From contig JAZRFE010000015.1 of NCBI GenBank assembly GCA_045661205.1, positions 1 to 58,810 of the forward strand: DNA of 58,810 nucleotides. Reading direction: 5' to 3'. A program made the translations under genes and the position numbers. Source of the stretch: HGM04593 sp045661205 (GTDB taxonomy: Bacteria > Bacteroidota > Bacteroidia > Bacteroidales > Bacteroidaceae). Each line of letters begins with the position of its first letter. Within the stretch, counting starts at the first letter, position 1. Below are positions 1 through 6,640 of this stretch, in pieces. Below the pieces are notes generated by a model that saw only the letters and a program-made list of their open reading frames with translations, had not been told where the DNA came from and made no database searches.

Positions 1-222
1 CCAAATTGATGGTGTCTTCGTTTTTAAAAGTTGCATCACAAACAAAATCGAAAGGTAAGATTTGACCACAATATAGATGGTGCTTCGTATCAATCTTGAT
101 TCAGATGCAAGAAAGATGAGTTTTTGAAGGCATTGGGATTACTGACAGGCAGAAGACAAATCGAGGATTCAGGCAGTAAAGAATGCAGTTGTTAAAATTC
201 ATTTTAACAATGGGCATTACAC
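1..222. other. No complete gene; hairpin downstream of arsC
   Basis: No complete gene is recognisable in these first 222 bases. A short open frame beginning at base 2 and stopping near base 58 could be the 3' end of a gene cut by the window edge, but it matches nothing I know. A perfect 9-bp inverted repeat, TTGTTAAAA and TTTTAACAA (189-197 and 202-210, 4-nt loop), lies about 13 bases beyond the arsC stop. It may end or stabilise the ars transcript, although no clear T-run follows it. Confidence 0.4.
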
Positions 223-675
223 TTAACAATTTCCACAAGAGCATTTAGGTATCTCCCTTTTCAATATTTGAGAGATATAGAACTCAGCAAACCTTTGCTT
301 GATTTCATCACGCACCTTGCGAAACTCATCCATCATAAACTCCTCTGTACCCATAGCATCCGAGGGATCGTCAAAGCCTATATGCAGACGATGTTTTACA
401 TTTCCCACAAACATTGGGCAACTCTCATTTGCTCCACCACATACTGTAATTACATAGTCCCATTCATCGTTCAGGTAGTTTTCAACACTCTTAGGCGTAT
501 GTTGGGAAATGTCAATACTCACTTCGTTCATCACTTCGACTGCTTTGGGATTAACACATTCAGCAGGTTTTGTTCCAGCCGAATGTACTTCCAAGTCTTT
601 GTTGAATGATTGAAGAAAACCGTGTGCCATTTGGCTACGGCAACTATTGCCTGTACATAAAATCAATATTCTCAT
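223..675 (-). CDS. arsC: Arsenate reductase ArsC, thioredoxin-coupled (LMW-PTPase fold)
   Basis: Cytoplasmic enzyme reducing arsenate to arsenite. It has the low-molecular-weight phosphatase P-loop CTGNSCR near the N-terminus (Cys7 to Arg13) and the downstream general-acid region DDPSDA. The pair C-x6-C in VCGGANESC (Cys79 and Cys86 from this start) is the redox couple of the Staphylococcus-type, thioredoxin-dependent ArsC. The start at 675 gives an ATGA overlap with the arsP stop. A start three codons upstream at 684 would restore the usual Cys10/82/89 numbering and is equally possible. Length of 150 aa is normal, with an extra Cys-rich tail (KCSCGNC) that may bind metal. It is the last gene of the ars operon. 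Confidence 0.93.
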   Translation of the reverse strand: MRILILCTGNSCRSQMAHGFLQSFNKDLEVHSAGTKPAECVNPKAVEVMNEVSIDISQHTPKSVENYLNDEWDYVITVCGGANESCPMFVGNVKHRLHIGFDDPSDAMGTEEFMMDEFRKVRDEIKQRFAEFYISQILKREIPKCSCGNC

Positions 676-1640
676 AAAATCCAATTAAATAGATATCCTG
701 ATATAATAATCAACAATGTTACCACTCCGAAGAAAATGCCTATCAATCGCCAAGTCATTACCTTTTTAAGCATAGTGGCTTCGGGGATGGACAAGCCGAT
801 TATAGCCATCATAAAGGCAATGGCAGTACCGAGTGGAATGCCTTTCGCCACGAAAACTTCAATAACGGGAACCACACTCGCAGGATTGGCATACACAGGT
901 ACGGCAAGAACAACAGCCAAAGGTACGCCCCACCAATTTTCTGCTGAAAGGAATTGCTCAAAGAAACCTTCGGGAACATAACCGTGCATTGCAGCACCTA
1001 TGCCGATACCAATGATAATGTAGAGCAATACACCCCGTACAATACCCCAAGACTCTTTTGTGATAGCAGGCAAACGTTTCAAGAAAGGGGTTTTCTCTAC
1101 CTTCCATTGTTCACTTTGTGCATTGGATTGCATTTGTGCGTTCTTTACCCAATCGCTCAAATAGGGTTCAAGTCGCATTCTGCCCAAAACATAGCCTGCA
1201 ATCATCGACAAAACCGTACCGCTAAGTACATAAATAAGCGTTGCCTTTACTCCAAACGAGCCGAGAAACATTGCAATTGCCACTTCGCTGACCAATGGCG
1301 AAGCGATAAGGAATGTAAGCGTAACGCCCAATGGGATACCGCCCTTTACAAAACCTATGAACAACGGGACTGACGAGCAAGAGCAGAACGGTGTAATACC
1401 TCCGAACAAGGCAGCCATAAAGTAGTCCAAGCCATATAGCTTATGGGTTGTAAGGTACTGTCTTAGTCGCTCAATAGGGAAATAGGCATTGATAATCCCC
1501 ATAACAAGACTTATGCAGAACAGCAGTATTATAATTTTTATAGTGTCGTAAACGAAAAAATTGACCGCTATTCCCAATGATGTGGCGGCATCTATTCCAA
1601 AGATGCCGCACACCAACCAATCTGCAAATTGCTGTATCAT
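672..1640 (-). CDS. arsP: ArsP-type permease (organoarsenical efflux, UPF0718/DUF318)
   Basis: Polytopic inner-membrane permease with about eight to ten hydrophobic segments. The family hallmark FCSCSSVP (Cys86 and Cys88) sits in a membrane segment, followed by the IASPLVSE loop. Known ArsP members export trivalent organoarsenicals, and neighbouring ArsC, thioredoxin-like and ArsG-like genes support an arsenical role. At 322 aa it is a usual length. Its start overlaps the stop of the upstream 77-aa thioredoxin gene by four bases (ATGA), and its own stop overlaps arsC, so the three are translationally coupled. Other members of this family are uncharacterised, so the substrate is inferred from context. 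Confidence 0.88.
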   Translation of the reverse strand: MIQQFADWLVCGIFGIDAATSLGIAVNFFVYDTIKIIILLFCISLVMGIINAYFPIERLRQYLTTHKLYGLDYFMAALFGGITPFCSCSSVPLFIGFVKGGIPLGVTLTFLIASPLVSEVAIAMFLGSFGVKATLIYVLSGTVLSMIAGYVLGRMRLEPYLSDWVKNAQMQSNAQSEQWKVEKTPFLKRLPAITKESWGIVRGVLLYIIIGIGIGAAMHGYVPEGFFEQFLSAENWWGVPLAVVLAVPVYANPASVVPVIEVFVAKGIPLGTAIAFMMAIIGLSIPEATMLKKVMTWRLIGIFFGVVTLLIIISGYLFNWIL

Positions 1641-1870
1641 AAGCCTAATAGTTCTTTAACCTCATTTTCACTTGGTACTCGCCCTTTGATTTTCACTTCC
1701 CCATCTACTACAATGGCAGGAGTTGATAGGATGTTGTAACTCATCATCTCCATAATGTCATCAACCTTTGTAAGGTTTACATCGAGATTATTCTCCTTGA
1801 TTACTTTCTCCACTACATTGTAGGCTGTTTTGCATTTGGCACAACCTGGACCTAAAACTTTTACTTCCAT
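1637..1870 (-). CDS. Small thioredoxin-family redox protein (ArsE-like by context)
   Basis: A 77-aa protein with a minimal thioredoxin fold of the 'redox-active disulfide protein 2' type: beta strand MEVKVLGPG, active site CAKC (Cys10 and Cys13), and the cis-proline region STPAIVVDG. It has no signal peptide, so it is cytoplasmic. It lies between the ArsG-like and ArsP-like permeases. It could supply electrons to ArsC (whose mechanism needs a thiol donor) or act as the ArsE partner of ArsF in nitroaryl-arsenical reduction. The ArsE assignment comes from position rather than from a diagnostic motif. Confidence 0.8.
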   Translation of the reverse strand: MEVKVLGPGCAKCKTAYNVVEKVIKENNLDVNLTKVDDIMEMMSYNILSTPAIVVDGEVKIKGRVPSENEVKELLGL

Positions 1871-1874
1871 AATC

Positions 1875-2582
1875 TTAAAAATAAACGGTTATACAATAAT
1901 AGATTCCAACCAGTATGAACAATATTCCGACTGCTATATTCAAACACCACTGAATGGTTTGCATTCGTCCATAAACCTTGCCTATTTGCTCTGCACTGAA
2001 AGCCAATACCCAAGCCACAATCAAGACAGGAAAAGCAGTAGCAATGGCAAAAAGTATGGGCAATAAATATCCCATTATTGAGGTTGCCGACATTGGTATA
2101 AGCATTCCGAAGTAAAAGACTCCGCTTGACGGGCAAAATGCCAAAGCGAACAACACACCCAAAAGAAATGCACCCCAACCTCCGTGTTTTGCAAAATGCT
2201 CACCGCTTCCACTAAACCCAAACGAGGGTAGTCGGAGTTTACTTCCGAATAGCATATACAGACCAATCAACAGCAGAGCAAGAGGAAGTATCAATTCGCC
2301 ATACTTGCTGATAAATTTTTGGATACCAAAAAGGCTCGAACCTCCTTTAAGCAGAGCAATAAGCACCACGCCAAGCAGTGTGTATGCCACCACTCGTCCC
2401 AAAGTATAGAGCAAACCATTACGAAATATACGCTTGCGGTCGTCTATGTTTTTGCCGATGTATCCTATCGCTACAATATTGGTAGCCAATGGACAGGGCG
2501 AAAGGGCTGTGAGCAGTCCTAATATAAACGCTGTTAGAATAGGCGTTGAACTACTTCCCATTAATGTTTGTAACCACTCCAT
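1875..2582 (-). CDS. arsG: ArsG/CcdA-like membrane transporter
   Basis: A 235-aa polytopic membrane protein of the CcdA/DsbD transmembrane superfamily with about six helices. Conserved features include the LSPCPLATN motif near residue 30 and FCPSSGVFYFGM in the fourth helix, which carry the two Cys-Pro motifs of this fold. Members next to ArsF-like lipoproteins are annotated as aromatic-arsenical efflux permeases (ArsG). Alternatively the protein passes electrons across the membrane to the periplasmic CxxC protein encoded just upstream. It is spaced 4 bp from both neighbours, so it belongs firmly to the operon. Confidence 0.8.
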   Translation of the reverse strand: MEWLQTLMGSSSTPILTAFILGLLTALSPCPLATNIVAIGYIGKNIDDRKRIFRNGLLYTLGRVVAYTLLGVVLIALLKGGSSLFGIQKFISKYGELILPLALLLIGLYMLFGSKLRLPSFGFSGSGEHFAKHGGWGAFLLGVLFALAFCPSSGVFYFGMLIPMSATSIMGYLLPILFAIATAFPVLIVAWVLAFSAEQIGKVYGRMQTIQWCLNIAVGILFILVGIYYCITVYF

Positions 2583-2586
2583 AGTT

Positions 2587-3021
2587 CTAATTGTTTAGCA
2601 TTTTGTTGATTTGCTCCGCAACACCCTTTTTGAAGTTATCGGGATTTGTTCGTGCATTGCCAAAGGCAAATTCTGTCAGATTAGTGGTTTCTTCTTTTCC
2701 GTTCTTATCATAATCGACTATAATAAGCGACGACCAACTAACCTCATATTTGTCGGCAAGTGTTTCTTCTTCGGTTATATTCACCGACTTGAACACTAAG
2801 CCCCCATTCTTCAACTTTTCAGCAAAAGCAGATTCCACCAATTCTTTGGTGTTTTTCTCAATAGCCATACAAGTTGCACAACGCTGTTTGCTGTGAAAGT
2901 ACAACACCTCCACTACATCTTTTTTCACTTGCTTTTCCGCTTTTGATTCATTCTTCGCATTGCCATTACCGCAAGCAACCATACCCACACATAGGGCAAC
3001 CATCAAAAATACCTTTTTCAT
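2587..3021 (-). CDS. arsF: ArsF-like lipoprotein with thioredoxin-like CxxC
   Basis: A 144-aa secreted lipoprotein. The signal sequence ends in the lipobox MVAC with lipidated Cys17, followed by a charged linker. A thioredoxin-like domain then carries QRCATCMAI (Cys48 and Cys51). The product is therefore anchored in the envelope with its redox site outside the cytoplasm, facing the ArsG-like membrane protein encoded 4 bp downstream. Family members are annotated as the ArsF subunit of a nitrophenyl (roxarsone-type) arsenical reductase. A putative ArsR operator (3049-3066) lies just upstream of its start. Confidence 0.78.
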   Translation of the reverse strand: MKKVFLMVALCVGMVACGNGNAKNESKAEKQVKKDVVEVLYFHSKQRCATCMAIEKNTKELVESAFAEKLKNGGLVFKSVNITEEETLADKYEVSWSSLIIVDYDKNGKEETTNLTEFAFGNARTNPDNFKKGVAEQINKMLNN

Positions 3022-3048
3022 ACACTTTATTTTTATTGCTTATTTGTA

Positions 3049-3066
3049 GTTCGCAAAACAACGAAC
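3049..3066 (-). promoter_or_regulatory. Putative second ArsR operator upstream of arsF
   Basis: GTTCGCAAAACAACGAAC is a perfect 5-bp inverted repeat with an 8-bp spacer. It closely matches the site upstream of arsR (TTCG-N8-CGAA). On the minus strand the spacer reads TTGTTTTG, one base from the TAnnTTTG -7 element, so a second regulated promoter inside the operon is plausible. This is inferred from sequence similarity only. Confidence 0.5.
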
Positions 3067-3090
3067 ATTATTTCTAAAAAAAGAGGCTGT

Positions 3091-3417
3091 TTATTCACAG
3101 CAACTCTCTTTCTTACACGCACACTGATTGAAGAACTCACCAAATAGTTCACGAGCTAACTTCCAATTATCACGATTGATGCAATACTTTACCTTTGGCG
3201 TTTCGACTTCGCCTTGTATCAAACCGGCATCTTTTAACTCTTTCAAATGTTGTGAAACTGTCGCTTTCGCAATCGGTAATTCCTCGTGTATATCGCCAAA
3301 GTAACATTGCGTCTGCTTTGCAAGGAATTGGAGTATCGCTATACGGGCTGGGTGTCCCATAGCCTTTGCAAAGCGTGCAACTTGCTCTTGCTTAATACTA
3401 TAATCTTTATTTGCCAT
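3091..3417 (-). CDS. arsR: ArsR-family metalloregulator
   Basis: A 108-aa winged-helix repressor of the ArsR/SmtB family that should dissociate from DNA on binding arsenite. The recognition helix is IAKATVSQHLKELKDAGLI (residues 49-67), preceded by GHPARIAILQFL. Cysteines lie at position 38 and in a C-terminal cluster (Cys99, 101, 106, 107), in contrast to the CVC site of E. coli ArsR. The As(III) site may therefore be formed by the tail. The start at 3417 removes 30 upstream residues that overlap the promoter and its operator and do not match the family. Confidence 0.93.
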   Translation of the reverse strand: MANKDYSIKQEQVARFAKAMGHPARIAILQFLAKQTQCYFGDIHEELPIAKATVSQHLKELKDAGLIQGEVETPKVKYCINRDNWKLARELFGEFFNQCACKKESCCE

Positions 3418-3436
3418 AATCACACATTGTTTGTTG

Positions 3437-3452
3437 TTCGCAAAAGTACGAA
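3437..3452 (-). promoter_or_regulatory. arsR promoter (TACTTTTG) inside an ArsR-like operator
   Basis: On the minus strand TTCGTACTTTTGCGAA contains the -7 element TACTTTTG (plus-strand 3441-3448) flanked by the inverted arms TTCG and CGAA. Repressor bound to the dyad would cover the -7 element directly. The arrangement is 20 bp upstream of the chosen arsR start and is echoed upstream of arsF. Confidence 0.6.
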
Positions 3453-3528
3453 TAATATCTGAAACAGCAAAGAATACCTCAATTATATTCATCGTAATTA
3501 TATACAATTTGCACCAAAAATAATATTT

Positions 3529-3741
3529 TCATTTGAAAGAGCAAAATTGCTCTTGTTTTGGTGCAAGTATCAAATATTTTGCCTCGATTAAAGCCGGAGA
3601 CATCACTCCCGAAAATTCATTGAAATACGAAAGTTGTATCCTGCCGTTCATTACAAGATTGTTCTCTACGACAAATCTTTTTGTCATATCGTGTTTAAGG
3701 CAAACTATGTCTCCGTTTTTGAAATTGCTGATTGTGGTCAT
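3529..3741 (-). CDS. Small DUF2158/YodC-like protein
   Basis: A 70-aa cytoplasmic protein whose core, FKNGDIVCLKHDMTKRFVVEN followed by an LSYFNE segment, resembles the FxxGDVVxLKSGGPxM...CxWF pattern of small YodC-like DUF2158 proteins. Those proteins have a beta-barrel fold and unknown function. I chose the start at 3741; an upstream ATG at 3822 would add 27 residues unlike the family. It stands alone, upstream of the ars operon on the same strand. The opposite-strand frame covering the same bases lacks any recognisable feature. Confidence 0.5.
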   Translation of the reverse strand: MTTISNFKNGDIVCLKHDMTKRFVVENNLVMNGRIQLSYFNEFSGVMSPALIEAKYLILAPKQEQFCSFK

Positions 3742-3840
3742 AAGAAATACTTTTGCCACAAATTTAGTTACTTTTTCAGTGATAACTAAGTTACGGATTC
3801 TACTTTTTATTGCTTGTAGCATAGTTTCTAATAAGTTTGA

Positions 3841-3871
3841 TTGATTATTCTATCTAAAATAACTATTTTTG
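3841..3871 (+). promoter_or_regulatory. Promoter TTG-N20-TATTTTTG for the structured RNA / TM2 gene
   Basis: TTG at 3841-3843 is followed after 20 bp by TATTTTTG (3864-3871), matching the Bacteroidetes -33 and -7 elements. Transcription would start near 3877, exactly at the GAACAGT hairpin and 230 bases before the TM2 gene. Confidence 0.65.
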
Positions 3872-3876
3872 TACCC

Positions 3877-4071
3877 GAACAGTGTAACTGTTCATACATA
3901 ATGCCTAATTCGTCTCGGAATCACCACCTCGGAAATGGATAAAGGCTACTATCCAATATTTAGGCAAGTTCTGCGCATAACGTAGGGCTGTGCCTGTATT
4001 GGATATAGTTTGTGGTGAACTACGAGACGACAGGCAACGGCTCTACGTTTTCGTTTTTACCGTTGCCGTTT
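3877..4071 (+). ncRNA. Candidate structured RNA (rod-like, terminator-like 3' end)
   Basis: Non-coding but dense in complementary segments. GAACAGT/ACTGTTC (3877-3893) forms a 5' hairpin. TCGTCTCG (3910-3917) pairs with CGAGACGA (4023-4030). TCACCAC (3921-3927) pairs with GTGGTGA (4012-4018). ATCCAATA (3951-3958) pairs with TATTGGAT (3997-4004), and AGGCA (3962-3966) with TGCCT (3991-3995). These nest into one long rod with an open central region. GGCAACGG (4033-4040) and CCGTTGCC (4060-4067) followed by GTTTT form a terminator-like hairpin. A good promoter precedes it. It could be a 6S-like RNA or a long regulatory leader of the TM2 gene; the class is not identified. Confidence 0.55.
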
Positions 4072-4106
4072 TACAGCTTATTGTTTAACCTTTAAATAAA
4101 TGTAAA

Positions 4107-4490
4107 ATGAAAAACAAAACAACCGCAACTATTATTTGTTTCTTTTTGGGAGGCTTTGGTATTCACCGTTTTTATCTTGGTCAAACAGGTTTAGGATTTT
4201 TATATCTTATATTCTGTTGGACTCTTGTTCCCGGTTTTATTGCGTTAATTGATTTCTTCGTACTTTTGTTTATGAGTGAAGAATCTTTTAATCAGAAATA
4301 TAACCTCATTCATATTATACAACAGACTACGCCAAGCAACAATGTGAACACAGTTGCTATAAATATGGGAAGCGCTCAAAATAGTCCGATTAGTTCAAGT
4401 AGCGAAGAGATTAAAAAGCTGTACGAATTAAAGGAAAAGGGTATCATTACCCAAGAAGAGTTTGACCTAAAGAAAAAGACTCTTTTGTAA
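4107..4490 (+). CDS. TM2-domain membrane protein with C-terminal SHOCT motif
   Basis: A 127-aa protein. Residues 1-65 form a TM2 domain: two transmembrane segments with the signature GGFGIHRFYLGQ in the first and a polar linker before the second. The C-terminal 27 residues (KKLYELKEKGIITQEEF then KK) are a SHOCT motif, a short helical oligomerisation or tethering module. Function is unknown; such proteins are small inner-membrane proteins of accessory regions. The only promoter in sight is at 3864, upstream of the structured RNA, so expression may depend on read-through of the 4033-4071 hairpin. Its stop lies three bases from the stop of a convergent gene. Confidence 0.85.
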   Translation: MKNKTTATIICFFLGGFGIHRFYLGQTGLGFLYLIFCWTLVPGFIALIDFFVLLFMSEESFNQKYNLIHIIQQTTPSNNVNTVAINMGSAQNSPISSSSEEIKKLYELKEKGIITQEEFDLKKKTLL

Positions 4491-4492
4491 TG

Positions 4493-4795
4493 TTACTTTT
4501 TCAAGGTCTCACCCGACAAATCTACAAGTGTATCAAAATTTGACATTACCTGTAAATGTTTGTAGTAGGCTTCAAACTCACTAAATGGCATTTCTGCATC
4601 AATGAGTAAATCCATAACTTTACTTTTGGATAACATTTTCAAATGGGGAACTTCTATACGGAGTTCTCCTTTTTTGAACAACGTACACTCTGTGAGAATT
4701 GTCGGTATAAAATCGTGTACTCCTAAAAAGTCCTCAACTATTCTCGTGTGGAAACAAGTGGGAGTATGGGTCTCTTGGTGGTGTGAGTTCGGCAT
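4493..4795 (-). CDS. Unrecognised 100-aa protein overlapping the HicB-like gene
   Basis: Not recognised. From the ATG at 4795 it encodes about 100 mostly polar residues with no signal peptide or membrane span. The acidic C-terminal half (from IVEDFLGVHDF onward) looks like a genuine globular sequence. It overlaps the end of the HicB-like gene by 62 bp in another frame, with no closer start codon. Either translation restarts inside the upstream gene, or the two were once a single longer protein now split by a frameshift near 4734-4760. It is convergent with the TM2 gene. Confidence 0.45.
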   Translation of the reverse strand: MPNSHHQETHTPTCFHTRIVEDFLGVHDFIPTILTECTLFKKGELRIEVPHLKMLSKSKVMDLLIDAEMPFSEFEAYYKHLQVMSNFDTLVDLSGETLKK

Positions 4796-5108
4796 ATAAT
4801 TCAACGATGATGGGGTCTTTAATTTTGACTTCAAATGATTCTTCGGTACGTTTCACCAATTCCTCATCTGCAAAGGTAGGTGGTTTTGCTGAATTTTCAC
4901 TCACTTCCCAACCTCTATTTTTAAGATTACGGTAATGGATACGTCCTGCAAGGTCTCTTTCAAGTCGGTCTTGCATATAAGCAAGTAGTTTTTCAAAAGA
5001 CGTCATAACGTGGAACGCACCTAATGCCGGGCAGTAGCCACAATACTCTCCCTCCTCGTGTATGGTCTTTTGTTTGAACATCACGAGTTTCACTGAAACT
5101 TTTTCCAT
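4734..5108 (-). CDS. HicB-like protein (possible antitoxin)
   Basis: A 124-aa soluble protein starting MEKVSVKLVMFKQ. The segment EYCGYCPALGAFHVMTSFEKLLAYM resembles the partial RNase-H-like fold of HicB antitoxins (beta-strand, GYCPALG, then an amphipathic helix). No HicA-like toxin with a double-stranded-RNA-binding fold is adjacent. The downstream overlapping ORF is a different kind of protein. Its start is 13 bp beyond the stop of the IS1595 transposase on the same strand, so it may travel as a passenger gene. Antitoxin function is an inference. Confidence 0.55.
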   Translation of the reverse strand: MEKVSVKLVMFKQKTIHEEGEYCGYCPALGAFHVMTSFEKLLAYMQDRLERDLAGRIHYRNLKNRGWEVSENSAKPPTFADEELVKRTEESFEVKIKDPIIVELYAELTPPRDPYSHLFPHENS

Positions 5109-5121
5109 AATGTAAATAGTA

Positions 5122-6015
5122 TTATGTGCCGACTATATCAGTATAGCCAACACGAATTAGATTTTTGTCTATGATTTGATTGAATTTTGCCATTGGAGTT
5201 TTCTTTCGGGTATTATAGGTAAATTCAAACTCCGCGCAATATTTTGATAGATGTTCCTTACTCGGTCTATGGTATGTGCCCATTATTGACCTTTTCAAGT
5301 GTGACCAAGCACCTTCTATGGTATTGGTGTGAGCTTGTCCGCGAACATATTCTTTGCTTTTGTGTTTTACTACACTATGCAAGTAATCTTTACTCAACTT
5401 AGTATAGGCCCACCATTCATCACTCATAATAAGAGAGCCGTTTTTGATGCGCTTATAAATGATAGGCTCCAATGTTTTGCGTTTTGTGTTTTCTATGGGT
5501 GTGATAGATAAACGCCCTTTGCGTTGTACTGCCCCAAATACAGGTGTCTTGTTTTCTGAACCACGACCACGTTTGCCCTTTTTCTTACCACCGACATACG
5601 TTTCGTCCACTTCGACCGTTCCCCGTAATTGGTTATCGGAATTGCGATGTTCCAACATATACCGTATCTTGTGTAACAAATACCAAGCAGTTTTCTGTGT
5701 CACACCGATAGTCTTTGACAACTCAATGGAACTGATTCCTTTCTTTGATAATGAAATCAGATAAAAAGTAAGAAACCATTTCTGCAAAGGGATGTTGGTG
5801 TTCTCGTAAATCGTTCCGGTAGTGACCTTGAACTGTTTGCCGCAATGTACACACTTGAAAGTCTTCCCGTTTTTGTAGCGGTATATCTTTTGGGTATACC
5901 CACAATGTGGACAAATGGGTGTATCTCCCCACCTACGTTTTTCAAGGTACTTTCTGCAAGAATCTTCATTGGGAAACTGTCTAAAAAAGTAGAAAAGATT
6001 GCATTTTTTACTCAT
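5122..6015 (-). CDS. IS1595-family (ISXO2-like) DDE transposase
   Basis: A 297-aa transposase of apparently full length. It has an N-terminal zinc ribbon (CPHCG and CVHCG, about residues 35-60) and a helix-turn-helix region. The ISXO2-like catalytic core follows: EVDETYVGGKKKGKRGRG (first Asp), MSDEWWAYTKL (second Asp), then HTNTIEGAWSHLK with the family's Asn/Glu. No frameshift or stop is seen, so the element could be active. I could not find convincing terminal inverted repeats or target-site duplications, so element limits are not given. The HicB-like pair downstream is possibly passenger DNA. Confidence 0.9.
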   Translation of the reverse strand: MSKKCNLFYFFRQFPNEDSCRKYLEKRRWGDTPICPHCGYTQKIYRYKNGKTFKCVHCGKQFKVTTGTIYENTNIPLQKWFLTFYLISLSKKGISSIELSKTIGVTQKTAWYLLHKIRYMLEHRNSDNQLRGTVEVDETYVGGKKKGKRGRGSENKTPVFGAVQRKGRLSITPIENTKRKTLEPIIYKRIKNGSLIMSDEWWAYTKLSKDYLHSVVKHKSKEYVRGQAHTNTIEGAWSHLKRSIMGTYHRPSKEHLSKYCAEFEFTYNTRKKTPMAKFNQIIDKNLIRVGYTDIVGT

Positions 6016-6640
6016 TTTTCACTGTTTTTATTACAAGTTACGAAAAAATTGTGAAAAATCCAAATATTTGATAAACAATCTTTTAGGCTATTTTTAATAA
6101 GATAAATGGCAAAACCAAAGCCCTATAAGGGTCTTGTTAATATCTGAAAAGGAGTCTTGGTGTAGGAACATCTGTTCAAAGACCTAAATACGGACTTTGG
6201 TTAAGATTGTATATAATCACGTATAGTTTTAATAATTAACTTAAGGAAGAAGCATAAACTTTTGTAAAAAATCAAAAGTTATAATTAGTCTACAAATAGT
6301 TCAGCAATGGCAAAATTAACCGTTTTATTTTTATCCACAATACAAAACAGTATTTTTTTAGACGAAAATTATTTTATTTTTTTAACATGTAAAAACTTTT
6401 CTTAAAACTTCTTTTCAGCTTTACTACGCCCAAAAACCGAGCATGCACAATACAATAGCAACACATGCGGCATACACATTCAATAAGTCGCGATTTTTAA
6501 CACATAGGAGAGATAAGGCGCAAATCGCCGGATTTTTTACCTATTTTCTTTGTTATTCTTTTATTTTTTCATAACTTGGCATCGTTTTCCAATAGCAATA
6601 ATCGAATAAAACTTTTTTTTAAAAAAAGTGCCATAGAAAA
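6016..6640. other. AT-rich non-coding gap with inverted repeats
   Basis: No gene is seen in 625 bases. Noted signals are an 8-bp inverted repeat AACTTTTG and CAAAAGTT (6257-6264 and 6273-6280, 8-nt spacer), a possible operator, and GGCG-caaat-CGCC with GATTTTTT (6517-6537), a weak terminator-like hairpin on the plus strand. No clean TAnnTTTG element is evident directly before the glycyl-radical activase start at 6641. The composition changes sharply near 6640, marking the boundary between accessory and chromosomal-type DNA. Confidence 0.4.

Noticed and set aside
3533..3844. Plus-strand frame opposite the DUF2158-like gene
   Set aside because: It shows no recognisable features, and the minus-strand frame has the GDIV-type family pattern.
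5109..6300. Terminal inverted repeats of the IS1595 element
   Set aside because: I searched the flanks by eye and found no convincing pair of matching ends, so no element limits are claimed.
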